A DNA stretch of 64,000 nt, taken from Kushneria avicenniae (GTDB taxonomy: Bacteria; Pseudomonadota; Gammaproteobacteria; Pseudomonadales; Halomonadaceae). Positions 10,080 through 19,789 of this stretch are shown in pieces; position 1 is the first letter of the stretch; each line of letters begins with the position of its first letter. A model generated the notes under the pieces. The model made no database searches and was not told where the DNA came from. It saw only the letters and a program-made list of their open reading frames with translations. The DNA lies in contig NZ_FOLY01000002.1 in assembly GCF_900112585.1 (NCBI RefSeq), positions 248,001-312,000 on the forward strand, in the 5' to 3' direction. The position numbers were made by a program, and so were the translations under genes.

Positions 10080-10862
10080 TCAGAAGTCGTAGACCACCGA
10101 GACGGCCGTGGTGGTATCGGTCTTGTGTTCGGCGTCTTCAGGTGGGTCGTCATTGAAGTCGACATCGTAGGACAGACGCATCGCCAGGACGTCATTGATG
10201 GCGACCGTCAGCGAGGTCTGGGAGCGCATGATGAGATTGAGCCCGGTGGCTTCCAGCACCAGATCCTGACCGAAGGTGGCGGTATCCGAGACCTGCCAGC
10301 GATAGTTCAGGCCGCTATAGGCCAGCGCTCGATATTTTTTCTCATCGCTATCGGTATAGCTGTCGCGGCGCACGCCCGGGCCGGCCTCGATCGACAGCGA
10401 CTGCGGCGGCCCGCTGAGCAGCTGGCGGCCGTAACCGCCGGCCAGCGTGCTCTGGGAGTTGTAGCCAGCAAAACGGTCCTTGCGCCAGCGCGCCAGGCCA
10501 AAGAGGTAGTTGTCATCGTCGAGGTCATAGCGCGTGCGCCCGCCGAGATTGTAATTCTCGGCCGAGGTATCGTCTTCATCACTGGCGCTGTTGATGCCGG
10601 CATAGAGATTCCACGACCAGGGGCCGCGGTACCAGGTAAGATCGGCATTGGTACGCAGGCTGGAGCTGTTGCTGTTGCCTGACAGTTTCGTATAGCCCAG
10701 CGAGTATTCGCCGTCGAAATCCTCGTCGGCCTGACTGGCGCTTTCAAGCGTTGAGTAGCCGGCAAAGTTTTCGTTGTCGGCGGCCAGACTCTGCCCGGTG
10801 GGCAGCAACGTGATCAGAAGCGGTAAAACAGGAACAAAAAGACGTGTGTAGCGTGAACCCAT
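10080..10862 (-). CDS. DUF481 (YdiY-like) outer-membrane beta-barrel protein, copy 1
   Basis: Secreted beta-barrel protein of unknown function. From the ATG complemented at 10860-10862 it has a signal peptide (MGSRYTRLFVPVLPLL, cleaved near QSLAADN). Alternating beta-strands of the DUF481/YdiY family follow: GEYSLGYTKLSGNSNSSS, ENYNLGGRTRYDL, YLFGLARWRKDRFAGYN, GGYGRQLL. It ends in the aromatic terminal strand VSVVYDF, typical of outer-membrane barrels. The repeated Asp/Glu in turns suits a halophile. The next gene is a clear paralogue in the same direction, ending VVYNF. The upstream 32 codons of the open frame do not look like protein and are excluded. Substrate or role is unknown. Confidence 0.82.
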   Translation of the reverse strand: MGSRYTRLFVPVLPLLITLLPTGQSLAADNENFAGYSTLESASQADEDFDGEYSLGYTKLSGNSNSSSLRTNADLTWYRGPWSWNLYAGINSASDEDDTSAENYNLGGRTRYDLDDDNYLFGLARWRKDRFAGYNSQSTLAGGYGRQLLSGPPQSLSIEAGPGVRRDSYTDSDEKKYRALAYSGLNYRWQVSDTATFGQDLVLEATGLNLIMRSQTSLTVAINDVLAMRLSYDVDFNDDPPEDAEHKTDTTTAVSVVYDF

Positions 10863-11065
10863 GATGATGGAAATCTCTTGAATACCGAAGCGCTGCGAGG
10901 GCAGCGGTTGTAATTCCTGACGGCAGGGCGCTGCCGCCACGCGGTCTGATGACAGCAATGGCGCTGCGCGATGGCAGTGTGCCCGGAAGTAGCGAAGCCT
11001 ACATGGGAAATCGCGTCATGTTTTGTGAGAAGTGATCACGGTGATGGAGAGAACGTTGAGCGGCG

Positions 11066-11905
11066 TTAGAAGTTGTAAACCACCGAGGCCGCTGTCGTGC
11101 GGTCGGTATGAGCGTCCGCCTCGCGCGGCGGATTGGAATTGCTCTTGATGTCGTGGGACACCCGCAGCGACAGGCTCGAGTTGATGGCCACCGAGATGGC
11201 TGAATAGGAGCGGATCGTCACGTTGTCATCGGCGCCTTCCACCGAAAACTGCTGAATGAAGCTGGCCGTATCCGACAGCGTCAGTGCGTAGTCGGCTGCC
11301 AGGTAGCCCAGAAGCATGTGTCGCCTGCCGCCGTTTTCGTAATCATCAAAGCGATAGCCCGGGCCGGCCTCCAGCGACAGGGCCTGAAGGTCATTGTCAA
11401 AGAGCTGGCGGCCATAGCCGATGATGGTCGTGAACTGATTGTTATAGCCCGAGAAGCGCTCCTTTTCATAGCGCGCCAGCCCGAAGAGGTAGTTGGGCGA
11501 ATCTCCCAGCGAATAGCGCTCGCGCTGGCTGACCAGATACTGCTCGGCCGTGGTGTTTTCCTGGTCGCTGACGTTTTTGACCTCGGCGCGCGTCGTGTGC
11601 GTCCAGGCCTGGTCGTACCAGGTAATGCGGCCCTTGCCCAGCAGTGTGGTGGTATTGGTATTGCCGGACAGCGCCGTATAGCCCAGTTCGATGGCGCCCG
11701 AAAAGGGCACTGAGTCGTCGCTGGGCGGGGGCGGTGCGTAGAAAAGCGAGTCGGCGGCCCGGGCGCTGCTGTGCCAGCAGGCAAGCGTTACCAGCACGAG
11801 GGGAACGAGACACCGACGAAAAGGTGTCAGTGAGCGGGTCGGGACAATCGATGCGGATGCCATCAAGGCATCGCCATGCAAGTCAACAGATAAGCGCGTG
11901 GTCAT
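11066..11905 (-). CDS. DUF481 outer-membrane beta-barrel protein, copy 2
   Basis: Paralogue of the preceding barrel gene. Shared blocks include GYTALSGNTNTTT, AEQYLVSQRERYSLG, YLFGLARYEKERFSGYNNQ, GYGRQLFDN, LEAGPGYRFDDYE and the terminal strand ASVVYNF. A signal peptide is clear (FRRCLVPLVLVTLACWH, cleaved near SARA/ADS). The start is uncertain: the ATG complemented at 11903-11905 gives 279 residues, while a second Met 14 codons on (11863) would give a more usual signal-peptide length. Neither has a strong Shine-Dalgarno. It is separated from copy 1 by about 200 bases, enough for its own promoter. Function unknown; tandem duplication is inferred from order and similarity. Confidence 0.82.
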   Translation of the reverse strand: MTTRLSVDLHGDALMASASIVPTRSLTPFRRCLVPLVLVTLACWHSSARAADSLFYAPPPPSDDSVPFSGAIELGYTALSGNTNTTTLLGKGRITWYDQAWTHTTRAEVKNVSDQENTTAEQYLVSQRERYSLGDSPNYLFGLARYEKERFSGYNNQFTTIIGYGRQLFDNDLQALSLEAGPGYRFDDYENGGRRHMLLGYLAADYALTLSDTASFIQQFSVEGADDNVTIRSYSAISVAINSSLSLRVSHDIKSNSNPPREADAHTDRTTAASVVYNF

Positions 11906-11928
11906 GGTGTTTCACTGCGGTTTGAAGT

Positions 11929-11955
11929 CCTGCCCGGGCAGAGTGCCCGGACAGG
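11929..11955 (-). terminator. Strong hairpin after the PBP1A gene
   Basis: A 12-base stem (one G-T wobble) with a three-base loop lies 16 bases past the PBP1A stop. No T-tract follows on the minus strand, so it could be an atypical terminator or a 3'-end stabiliser. Confidence 0.4.
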
Positions 11956-11970
11956 GAGGCGCAATCAGGA

Positions 11971-14502
11971 TCAGAAAATGGCGTCGTAGCTGCCGGTGCC
12001 CTGAGAGCCGCTTTCCGATTCAAGTTCAGGGCGAATCGAACGCTGCTGATAAGGCGGCAGATTGTCCTTGCGGAAAATCTCGGTAATGCCGCCGCCGTCT
12101 TCATCGTGGAGGCGCTTGCCGGTATCCGGATCGATGCGCACCGTCACGATGTCGTCAGGCGCGCTCGGGGCGGCTTCCGGTGTTCCCTTGAGGACCGTGC
12201 CCATGTAGTCCTTCCAGATCGGCAGGGCGGCCTGAGCTCCGTATTCGGCAATGGTCTCGTTGGTGTCCTTGCCGACCCAGACGCTGGTGACCACGTTGTT
12301 GTTGAACCCGGAGAACCAGGCATCACGCTGATCGTTGGTGGTACCGGTCTTGCCCGCGATGTCGTCACGGTTGAGCGACAGCGCGGCACGACCGGTGCCA
12401 CGCTCGATGACGTCGCGCATCATGGTACGCAGCATATAGACCGACTCGGGTGAGGCCACCCGCTCGGCGATCGGATAGGTGCGATCGTCGATGGTGACCG
12501 TAGCGTCCATCGGATCACAGTCGCGACAGGCCGCCGGCGGGTTGGTCTCTTCCATCAGATTGTGGCCGTCCTCGCCCTGGCTGACGCGCTCGATGAACCA
12601 CGGCTTGATGCGAAAGCCCCCGTTGGCAATCTCGGCGTAGCCGCGGGCGATCTCCAGCGGCGTCAGCTCGGCCGTACCCAGCGCCAGCGACAGGCCATGT
12701 GGCAGGCGGTTGCGCTCAAAGCCCATGTTGACCAGAAAATCGATGGTGCTGTCCAGCCCGATCGACTGCAGGGTGCGGATGGTCACTAGGTTGAGCGAGC
12801 GATACAGGCCCACGCGCAGGCGGGTCGGGCCGCCGAAGCTGCGTTCGGAGTTCTCCGGGCGCCAGGCGTCCTGATTGCCGATGCCGGCCTGCACGATCGG
12901 CGCATCGTTGACGATGGTGGCCGGGGTCATGCCGCTTTCAAGCGCCGCCAGATAGATGAAGGGCTTGAAGTTGGAGCCCGGCTGACGACGGGCCTGGGTG
13001 ACGCGGTTGAACTTGCTGCTGGCGAAACTGAAGCCACCCTGCAGCGCCTTGAGGGCGCCGGTCTGCGGGTCCAGCGATACCAGCGCGCCCTCGGCCTGCG
13101 GCATCTGTGCCAGGCGCCAGCCGTCACCGCGGGTGCGCGCCATGATACGTACCAGATCGCCGCGTTTGGCGATCTGGCCGGCGCTGCTCGGCGCGGCCGC
13201 CCGACCGCGCGGGCTCAGGTAGCGTGCTGCCCATTCAAGGCCGGGCCACTCGATGGTGATGACCTCGTCATTGTCATCGAGCACGCGCATGGTGCGTCCA
13301 TCGGTATCGATCACGATGGCCGGCTGCAGCGGCCCTAGACGCGGCGTGGCATCCAGCACGCGCTGCCAGTTGCTGACATCGCCGTCGATGCCGGGCACGG
13401 AGGTCTTGCTGCGGGCGGCGGCCTCGCGGGCGGTGCTTTCGACTTCCGGCGACTCGGAAAGCTCCTCTTCAAGGCCGGCACGGTCGGTGCGGTCCTGAGC
13501 CTCTGACAGACTGGCCGGAATGTCGCTCTGCTCGGCGCCGCGCCAGCCATGGCGGGTGTCGTAATCCACCAGGCCGTTGATCAGCGCATTGCGGGCAGCT
13601 TCCTGCATCCTGCTGTCCAGGGTCGTGACGATGCGATAGTTGCCGGTGTAGGCGTCATCACCGAAACGTTCGACGGCGTACTGGCGGGCCATCTCGGCCA
13701 CCCAGGGCGCCTGGACGTCGGGCTGGCTGTGATGGCGTCGGGTTTCGATCGGCGCCTGCACGGCGTCCTGATAGGTGTCCTGATCGATCATGCCCAACTG
13801 ATGCATGCGCAGCAGCACCCAGTTGCGGCGAATCAGCGAGCGCTGCGGGTTGCTGATCGGATTGAGACTCGACGGCGCCTTGGGCAGTCCGGCAATGGTG
13901 GCCAGCTCCGGCAGGCTCAGCTGGTCAAGCGGCTTGTCGAAATAGGCCTCGGCCGCCGCACCCACTCCGTAGGCCCCCTGGCCCAGGTAGATCTTGTTGA
14001 CGTAGAGCTCGAGGATCTGCTGCTTGGAGAGGATCTGTTCCATCTGCAGCGACAGCAGGATTTCGCGGATCTTGCGGGTAAAGGTCTGATCCAGGGTGAG
14101 CAGATAGTTGCGCGCTACCTGCATGGTGATGGTGCTGCCACCGGAGCGAATGCGACCGCTGGTTCCCAGTTCGAGGGCCGCACGCATCAGGCCGCGCGGG
14201 TCCACGCCCGGGTGCTGGTAGAAACCGGCATCCTCGGCGGCCAGCAGCGCATTGATGAAGTTCTGCGGGATCTCGTCGCCCTTGACCAGCTGGCGGCGCT
14301 GGGAGCCGAACTCACCGATGAGCTTGTCATCGCTGGTATAGACCCGCAGCGGCATTTCGAGCTGGTAGTCCTGCAATTGGTGAACGTCAGGCAGGCTGGG
14401 AGCAAAGTAGAGCGCAGCGCCAGCTACAGAAAGCAGGATGCCTGCCGTTATGGCCAGCAGCAAAAAGAAGAGATGAAAGACCAGGCGCTTGATGAACGTC
14501 AT
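11971..14502 (-). CDS. mrcA: PBP1A, bifunctional penicillin-binding protein
   Basis: Class A penicillin-binding protein that polymerises and cross-links peptidoglycan. The 843-residue protein has an N-terminal membrane anchor (LVFHLFFLLLAITAGILLSV). The GT51 glycosyltransferase carries EDAGFYQHPGVDPRG, where the Glu is catalytic, and GGSTITMQVARN. An OB-like insert is present at about residues 320-440. The transpeptidase has active serine SNFK (in RQPGSNFKPF), the SLN triad and GKTGTTND. It is divergent from pilM across 280 bases, the same arrangement as in Pseudomonas (ponA-pilM). The start codon is complemented at 14500-14502 and directly precedes the membrane helix. Confidence 0.96.
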   Translation of the reverse strand: MTFIKRLVFHLFFLLLAITAGILLSVAGAALYFAPSLPDVHQLQDYQLEMPLRVYTSDDKLIGEFGSQRRQLVKGDEIPQNFINALLAAEDAGFYQHPGVDPRGLMRAALELGTSGRIRSGGSTITMQVARNYLLTLDQTFTRKIREILLSLQMEQILSKQQILELYVNKIYLGQGAYGVGAAAEAYFDKPLDQLSLPELATIAGLPKAPSSLNPISNPQRSLIRRNWVLLRMHQLGMIDQDTYQDAVQAPIETRRHHSQPDVQAPWVAEMARQYAVERFGDDAYTGNYRIVTTLDSRMQEAARNALINGLVDYDTRHGWRGAEQSDIPASLSEAQDRTDRAGLEEELSESPEVESTAREAAARSKTSVPGIDGDVSNWQRVLDATPRLGPLQPAIVIDTDGRTMRVLDDNDEVITIEWPGLEWAARYLSPRGRAAAPSSAGQIAKRGDLVRIMARTRGDGWRLAQMPQAEGALVSLDPQTGALKALQGGFSFASSKFNRVTQARRQPGSNFKPFIYLAALESGMTPATIVNDAPIVQAGIGNQDAWRPENSERSFGGPTRLRVGLYRSLNLVTIRTLQSIGLDSTIDFLVNMGFERNRLPHGLSLALGTAELTPLEIARGYAEIANGGFRIKPWFIERVSQGEDGHNLMEETNPPAACRDCDPMDATVTIDDRTYPIAERVASPESVYMLRTMMRDVIERGTGRAALSLNRDDIAGKTGTTNDQRDAWFSGFNNNVVTSVWVGKDTNETIAEYGAQAALPIWKDYMGTVLKGTPEAAPSAPDDIVTVRIDPDTGKRLHDEDGGGITEIFRKDNLPPYQQRSIRPELESESGSQGTGSYDAIF

Positions 14503-14783
14503 GTAACACGTGTTCCGTCAATGAGGCGGGCTTGGGTCCGCAGGACATCGGTGACCGGCTGGTGTCGTTGTCGAAGACCGCGCGGGAAAATGGCATTGGC
14601 AAGCCGGGCATTATAAGTAGCCAGTGCCAGGGCGACCAGCGTTAATGGATAGTCGAGCACAGTCGTCGTGCTTTTAAAACCGTTTAAAGCGTGCGTAAAC
14701 CCCGTTGTTTGCGTCTTCACGGCGCATTTCGACACGTTATAAACAACATCCGCATAAAGCGGGTCATGGGCTGGAGAGCTGAC

Positions 14784-15839
14784 GTGCTGGGGTTTGGACG
14801 TGCAACAAAGGGCATGATCGGGGTGGATATTACCTCCGCCACCGTCAAGCTGCTTGAACTGGAACATTACAGTGATCACTGGCGGGTGGCCTCCTGGGCC
14901 GTACGCCCGCTGGTGGATCGCGCCGTGGTGGAGCGGCGCATTCGTGATACCGATCAGGTGGTCATGGCGCTGTCGCGAGCCCTTGACCATGCCGGCCCCC
15001 GTGCCCGTCGGGCCGTGGTAGCGCTGCCCACCGGTGCCGTGATTACCAAGGTGCTGAGCATGCCGGTGTCATTCAGCGACAACGACATCGCCCAGCGCAT
15101 TGCCATGGAGTCGGACAAGCACATTCCGTTTCCGTTCAATGAAGTCACGCTCGATTTTCAGCGTCTGGGCGTCAACGCCCGCTATGACGATCAGCAGGAC
15201 ATCCTGCTGGTGGCCTGTCGCCGCCAGGACATGCAACTGCTCACCGATGTGCTGGACCAGGTCGGGCTCGAGCCCGCGGTGGTGGACGTCGAGATGTTCG
15301 CCATGGAGCGCGCCACCCGATTTGTACTCTCCCGGCTGACGCAACAACCCGATCACGGCACCGTACTGATCGACATCGGTGCCAGCATGACCGCCTTTCA
15401 TATCGTGCATCGCGGGCGCATCGTGCATACCCGCGACAACGTCATGGGCGGTCGTCAGCTGACCGATGAGATTCGCCAGCACTACCGACTGACGTTTGAC
15501 GAGGCCGGACGTGCCAAGAAAACCGGAGACCTGCCGGAATATCGCCAGCGTATCCTGTTTCCCTTTCGCGAGTCGCTGGTACAGCAGATCATGCGCTCGC
15601 TGAAGCTTTACTACACCACGGCGGGCGCCTGTCGTATCGAGCGCATGATCCTGGCCGGCGGCTCCAGCGTCATCGAGGGGCTGGCTGAGCGCCTGGCCGA
15701 GGAGACCCGGCTCGAGGTGGTGCCGGCCAATCCGTTTGCTTCCATGCGTGTGGCCGGTCAAATCGACAATGCCAGTCTCACGCTGGACGCACCGGCCATG
15801 ATGACCGCCTGCGGCCTGGCCATGAGGTCGCTGGCATGA
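14784..15839 (+). CDS. pilM: PilM, type IV pilus inner-membrane platform protein (actin-like)
   Basis: Cytoplasmic actin-like ATPase that docks with PilN to anchor the type IVa pilus machine. Motifs: MIGVDITSATVKLLEL (phosphate-1 loop), ALPTGAVITKVL, the VLIDIGASMTAFHIV phosphate-2 loop, and MILAGGSSVIEGLAE (adenosine loop). I prefer the GTG at 14784. GGAG lies seven bases upstream, and the resulting start VLGFGRATKG matches the short N-terminus of other PilM proteins and gives 351 residues. An ATG at 14766 is the alternative. It is first in the pilMNOPQ operon, and its stop overlaps pilN by four bases (ATGA). Confidence 0.93.
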   Translation: MLGFGRATKGMIGVDITSATVKLLELEHYSDHWRVASWAVRPLVDRAVVERRIRDTDQVVMALSRALDHAGPRARRAVVALPTGAVITKVLSMPVSFSDNDIAQRIAMESDKHIPFPFNEVTLDFQRLGVNARYDDQQDILLVACRRQDMQLLTDVLDQVGLEPAVVDVEMFAMERATRFVLSRLTQQPDHGTVLIDIGASMTAFHIVHRGRIVHTRDNVMGGRQLTDEIRQHYRLTFDEAGRAKKTGDLPEYRQRILFPFRESLVQQIMRSLKLYYTTAGACRIERMILAGGSSVIEGLAERLAEETRLEVVPANPFASMRVAGQIDNASLTLDAPAMMTACGLAMRSLA

Positions 15840-16441
15840 GCAACGTGATCGAAACGCCCGGCGATGTCTGCATCGACATCAACCTGTTGCCTTGGCGCGA
15901 GCGGGTGCGCGAGCGTCAGACCCGACGATTTCACCTGTGGCTGTTGCTCAGCGTGCTCGCCGGCGTGGGGATCGGTTTTTTGTGCCAGAACTACCAGCAG
16001 TATCGGCTGAGTCATATCGAGGACGATATCGCCCATATCCAGCAGCGTACGGCCGAGCTCGACCACGATATTACCCAGGGGCGCGCGCTGGATGAGCAGC
16101 GTCATCAGATGCAGGCGCGCATCGAACTGATTCGCCAGCTGCAGTTTTCACGGCCCCAGACGGTAGCGCTCTTTCAGGCGCTGACCGATACCCTCAATGA
16201 TGGCGTGGTCTATGACCGGATCCAGCGTCATGACGGTCAGCTCGACATCAGCGGGCTGGCGGCCACCAACCGTCAGGTCTCCGATCAGATGCGCTCGCTG
16301 GCTGGCGCCGCGGTGCTGGGCGAGCCCCTGCTGCTGGACGTGCGCGCTGACAGCGAGCGCACCCGTCAGCGGCGCTTCAACCTGCAGGTGCCCGAGCGCG
16401 CCCTGCATGACGCGCCGTCAATCCCGGAGGCGCAGCCATGA
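15836..16441 (+). CDS. pilN: PilN, type IV pilus alignment protein
   Basis: Bitopic inner-membrane protein of the pilus alignment subcomplex; its N-terminal tail binds PilM. The conserved PilM-binding motif INLLPWRERVRERQ is at residues 13-26. One membrane helix follows (WLLLSVLAGVGIGFL), then a periplasmic coiled coil (residues 60-110) and an alpha/beta ferredoxin-like domain. Length is 201 residues. It overlaps both pilM and pilO by ATGA, so translation of the operon is coupled. Confidence 0.93.
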   Translation: MSNVIETPGDVCIDINLLPWRERVRERQTRRFHLWLLLSVLAGVGIGFLCQNYQQYRLSHIEDDIAHIQQRTAELDHDITQGRALDEQRHQMQARIELIRQLQFSRPQTVALFQALTDTLNDGVVYDRIQRHDGQLDISGLAATNRQVSDQMRSLAGAAVLGEPLLLDVRADSERTRQRRFNLQVPERALHDAPSIPEAQP

Positions 16442-17097
16442 TCCCCATCGACTGGCGTCTTGAGTGGCAGCGCCTGCGTCAGGCCCGCTTTTCCGAGCTG
16501 AGTCTTGAAGAGGGCGGCAGCTGGCCCTGGCTTTTGCAGGTGGCTGCCTGCGCGGTGGTGGTGGTCATCGTGGCACTGGGGGCGCGGTGGTACCTGGCAT
16601 CTCCCGTGGCGGATGAGGTGGCGGATGCCCGTGCCGAGGTGGAAACGCTGAAATCGCAGTACGCCACGCGGGCGTTTCAGGCGGCCAACCTGCCACTGCT
16701 GGAGCGGCGCATGCAGGAGCTTGATGTCCGCATGGAGACGCTTTTGAGCATGCTGCCCACGGACAGTGAAGTGCCGGCGCTGCTGGATGACATCAGCGAT
16801 GCGGCCCGCGGTCAGAATCTGGAGATCGATTTTGTCCGGCTGGCACCGGTCGAGGCGCATCCCTTCTATGTGACCCAGCCGCTGGACATTCAGGTGCGCG
16901 GCGATTACCACCGGCTGGCCTCTTTTGTGTCGCGGGTGGCGGAGTTGCCGCGTATCGTGACGCTGCACGACTTCACCCTGGCGCTCGCCGATGGTGATAC
17001 CGGCGGGGCGCTGGTACTGGCGCTGCAGGCCGAAACCTATCGCTATGAGCCCGAGGCGCAGACGGACACGGCATCAATCAAAGCGGTGTCGCCATGA
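16438..17097 (+). CDS. pilO: PilO, type IV pilus alignment protein
   Basis: Partner of PilN in the periplasmic heterodimer that links the inner platform to PilP and PilQ. The cytoplasmic N-terminus is about 40 residues (IDWRLEWQRLRQARF), followed by a membrane helix near residues 33-55 (LLQVAACAVVVVIVALG), a coiled coil (ADARAEVETLKSQYATR), and a PilO-type C-terminal domain with HPFYVTQPLDIQVRGDYH. Length is 219 residues. Overlaps with pilN and pilP are four bases each. Confidence 0.93.
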   Translation: MIPIDWRLEWQRLRQARFSELSLEEGGSWPWLLQVAACAVVVVIVALGARWYLASPVADEVADARAEVETLKSQYATRAFQAANLPLLERRMQELDVRMETLLSMLPTDSEVPALLDDISDAARGQNLEIDFVRLAPVEAHPFYVTQPLDIQVRGDYHRLASFVSRVAELPRIVTLHDFTLALADGDTGGALVLALQAETYRYEPEAQTDTASIKAVSP

Positions 17098-17621
17098 GTA
17101 TGCGGTCGCTGATCATGCTGGCACTTTGTCTGGGGCTCTGGGGCTGCGGGCAGGACAATACGGCTCAGCTCGACGACGAGCTCGACACGCTGCGTCACCG
17201 CCCTGTCGGGCATCTGGACGCCCTGCCGGCGCAGCCGGTGTATCAGCCCCTGCGCTATGACGACCACCAGCGTCGCAGCCCCTTTGCCACGCCGCCCGGA
17301 ATGGTGACCGAAGCGCCTCGCGCCGCGTCGGTGACACCGGCCGTGCCGGACCCCGACCGCGCGCGTGAGCCGCTGGAGGGGTATGCGATCAACGCGTTGA
17401 AGCTGGTCGGCATTCTGAGTGTGGACGGGCGCACGATCGCGCTGATTCGCACGCCGGAGGGGCGTGTCGTACGCCTTATGCGTCAGCAGCATATCGGTGA
17501 GAACAGCGGACGGGTCACGCGTATCGGCAGTGACCATATCGAGATTACGGAACTCACGCCGGATGGCAGCGGCGGTTTCAGTGACGTCAGCCGCACGCTG
17601 ACGCTGGGAGCAAAGTCATGA
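17094..17621 (+). CDS. pilP: PilP, pilotin-like lipoprotein of the pilus secretin
   Basis: Inner-membrane-anchored lipoprotein that bridges PilNO to the PilQ secretin. A short signal (MSMRSLIMLALCLGLWGC) ends in a lipobox-like LWGC with the acylated Cys at residue 18; the Trp in the lipobox is unusual. A disordered linker leads to the beta-sandwich HR domain (KLVGILSVDGRTIALIRTP, VRLMRQQHIGENSGRVTRI). Length is 175 residues, normal for the family. It overlaps pilO and pilQ by ATGA. Confidence 0.92.
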   Translation: MSMRSLIMLALCLGLWGCGQDNTAQLDDELDTLRHRPVGHLDALPAQPVYQPLRYDDHQRRSPFATPPGMVTEAPRAASVTPAVPDPDRAREPLEGYAINALKLVGILSVDGRTIALIRTPEGRVVRLMRQQHIGENSGRVTRIGSDHIEITELTPDGSGGFSDVSRTLTLGAKS

Positions 17622-19789
17622 CCCCAAGGGATTACCCACGCTATCCTGCCCGGATCCTCATCTCGCTGCGCCCCATCGCGGCCTGTATGGGGGCGCTACA
17701 GCTGCGGCGCTGCGCTGCGGTGCTGATGTCGGGGCTTTTGCTGATGCTGGTCGCATCGTTTTCAAACGCTGCCTCGCTGACTGATGTCGCGGTGCGGTCG
17801 TCAGGTGCCGGGCAGGAGGTGGTTCGGCTGACCTTTGACGGCGCCATCAATGTGCCGCAGTCCACACTTTTGAGCGCGCCGCAGCGGCTGGTGCTGGATT
17901 TCGACGATACCGGCAGTCGCCTGTTTTCGTCCCGGGTGCCACTTGGTGGTGAGCGTGCCAGTGATGCCGAAGTGCGCGTTTCCGGCCGTCATCTGCGTGT
18001 CATTGTCGCTTTGACACGGCCGACCGGCTGGCAGTTTGCGGCGGTGGGCAACGTGCTGGAGGTCCGGCTTGGCGATGGCAATCAAACCGCCGGTTCGGGG
18101 CAGGCGGGCAATCTTCTGCAGCGTATTGCTGCTGTAGAGGCCAGCGGGGCGCGCGCGCGCGCCGACAACGACAGCACGTCGACCGCCTTCAGCGATGCCC
18201 GTGCCCGAATCGAGAATATCGACTATCGCGCTGCCGGACAGGGCGCCGGCGAGCTGGTCGTGACGCTGGATCGTACCGGCATTTCGCCTCAGCTGGATGT
18301 TCAGAATGATCAGGCGCGTGTGCGTCTGAGCGGCGTGCGGCTGACCCCGCAGTGGCAGCGCATCGTGGATGTCAGCGACTTCGCTACGCCGGTGTCCCGC
18401 GTGACGCCTTCGCAGGCAGGAGATGACGTGGTGCTCACGCTTGCCATGGCACCGGGCGCGGTGGCCATGGCGACCCAGCGCGGCCGTGAGGCGGTGATTC
18501 GGGTGTCGCCCGCCGGCTCTGCCGCCGCCGACCGACAGCAGTCGCAGTTTCCCTTCGATGGCCGACGCATCTCGCTGAACTTCGAGGATATTGATGTGCG
18601 CACGGTGCTGTCGATTCTGGCCGATGAGGTCGGACTCAATCTGGTGGTCAGCGACAGCGTCAGTGGTAACGTGACAATCAATCTGCGCCAGGTCCCCTGG
18701 GATCAGGCGCTGGATCTGATCCTGCAGACCCGCGGGCTTGCCAGCCGGCGCAGCGGTAATGTGCTGCTGGTAGCCCCCGGCGAGGAGCTGGCCGGCATGG
18801 CGCAGCGCGTGGCTCAGGCCGATCAGGGCGTTGCAGCAAACGAGGCGCTGACCACGGACTATCTGCAGATGCGCTACGCCAAGGCGGTCAACATGGCTGC
18901 GTTGTTGCGCGGTGACCAGGGGCTGGGGCTGTTGTCCGAACGCGGTCACGTCTCGGTGGATGAGCGCACCAACACGCTGCTGGTGCAGGATACCCGCGAG
19001 CGCATCGACGAGATTCGTCGCACCATCGATCATCTGGATGTGCCGGTGCGACAGGTCCAGATCGAGGCGCGCATCGTGATCGCTCGTGACCGGGTGGTGA
19101 ATCAGCTGGGGGTGCGCTGGGGGCTGTCGCGTCCGGGGACACCGTCAAGCGGCATCAACGTGGCCGGCGCCTCAAACGGTATCGCACCCAACGGCGGGCT
19201 GAGCGTGGATCTGGGCAGTGCCGTGGCGCCCACCACCGGTTTCAGCTTCGGTTATCTCTCCGGCGATGTGCTGCTGGATCTGGAGCTCAACGCGCTGGAA
19301 TCCGAGGGCAAGAGTCAGACGATTTCCCAGCCCAAGGTGATCACGGCCAACCAGCATCCGGCGCTGATCAAGCAGGGCCAGGAAATCCCCTATCAGCAGG
19401 GCGGTGACAACACCCTGACCGGCACCACCGTGCAGTTCAAGGAGGCGGTGCTGTCGCTGGAAGTGACGCCGCAGATCACGCCCGACAATCGCATCATCAT
19501 GGATCTGATCGTCAATAACGACGATGTGTCCAACAGTCAGTACAACGGCGTGCCGGCCATCGATACCAATCAGATTCAGACCCAGGTGCTGGTCAACGAT
19601 GGTGAAACGGTCGTACTTGGCGGTATCCTCTCTACCGAGCAGGTCAACAATCTGTACAAGACCCCCTTTCTGGGTGACCTGCCGGGCCTTGGTCGACTGT
19701 TTCGCTATACCGAACAGTCCAATGAAAAGGTAGAATTGCTGGTGTTCATTACACCAAGGATCCTTGAGGACACCCTGACGGTGCGCTGA
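17618..19789 (+). CDS. pilQ: PilQ, type IV pilus secretin
   Basis: Outer-membrane secretin through which the pilus emerges. The 723-residue protein has a signal sequence (hydrophobic core [14 protein letters not shown], cleaved near SNAASL). Two AMIN domains bind peptidoglycan (about residues 52-145 and 195-290). An STN/N0 domain begins at [19 protein letters not shown]. Secretin_N is at about 405-480, and the secretin C-domain carries [20 protein letters not shown], the [12 protein letters not shown] block and [11 protein letters not shown]. The frame start at 17618 overlaps pilP. A later Met at residue 24 would give a more compact signal peptide, so the true N-terminus is open. Confidence 0.95.
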   Translation: MTPRDYPRYPARILISLRPIAACMGALQLRRCAAVLMSGLLLMLVASFSNAASLTDVAVRSSGAGQEVVRLTFDGAINVPQSTLLSAPQRLVLDFDDTGSRLFSSRVPLGGERASDAEVRVSGRHLRVIVALTRPTGWQFAAVGNVLEVRLGDGNQTAGSGQAGNLLQRIAAVEASGARARADNDSTSTAFSDARARIENIDYRAAGQGAGELVVTLDRTGISPQLDVQNDQARVRLSGVRLTPQWQRIVDVSDFATPVSRVTPSQAGDDVVLTLAMAPGAVAMATQRGREAVIRVSPAGSAAADRQQSQFPFDGRRISLNFEDIDVRTVLSILADEVGLNLVVSDSVSGNVTINLRQVPWDQALDLILQTRGLASRRSGNVLLVAPGEELAGMAQRVAQADQGVAANEALTTDYLQMRYAKAVNMAALLRGDQGLGLLSERGHVSVDERTNTLLVQDTRERIDEIRRTIDHLDVPVRQVQIEARIVIARDRVVNQLGVRWGLSRPGTPSSGINVAGASNGIAPNGGLSVDLGSAVAPTTGFSFGYLSGDVLLDLELNALESEGKSQTISQPKVITANQHPALIKQGQEIPYQQGGDNTLTGTTVQFKEAVLSLEVTPQITPDNRIIMDLIVNNDDVSNSQYNGVPAIDTNQIQTQVLVNDGETVVLGGILSTEQVNNLYKTPFLGDLPGLGRLFRYTEQSNEKVELLVFITPRILEDTLTVR

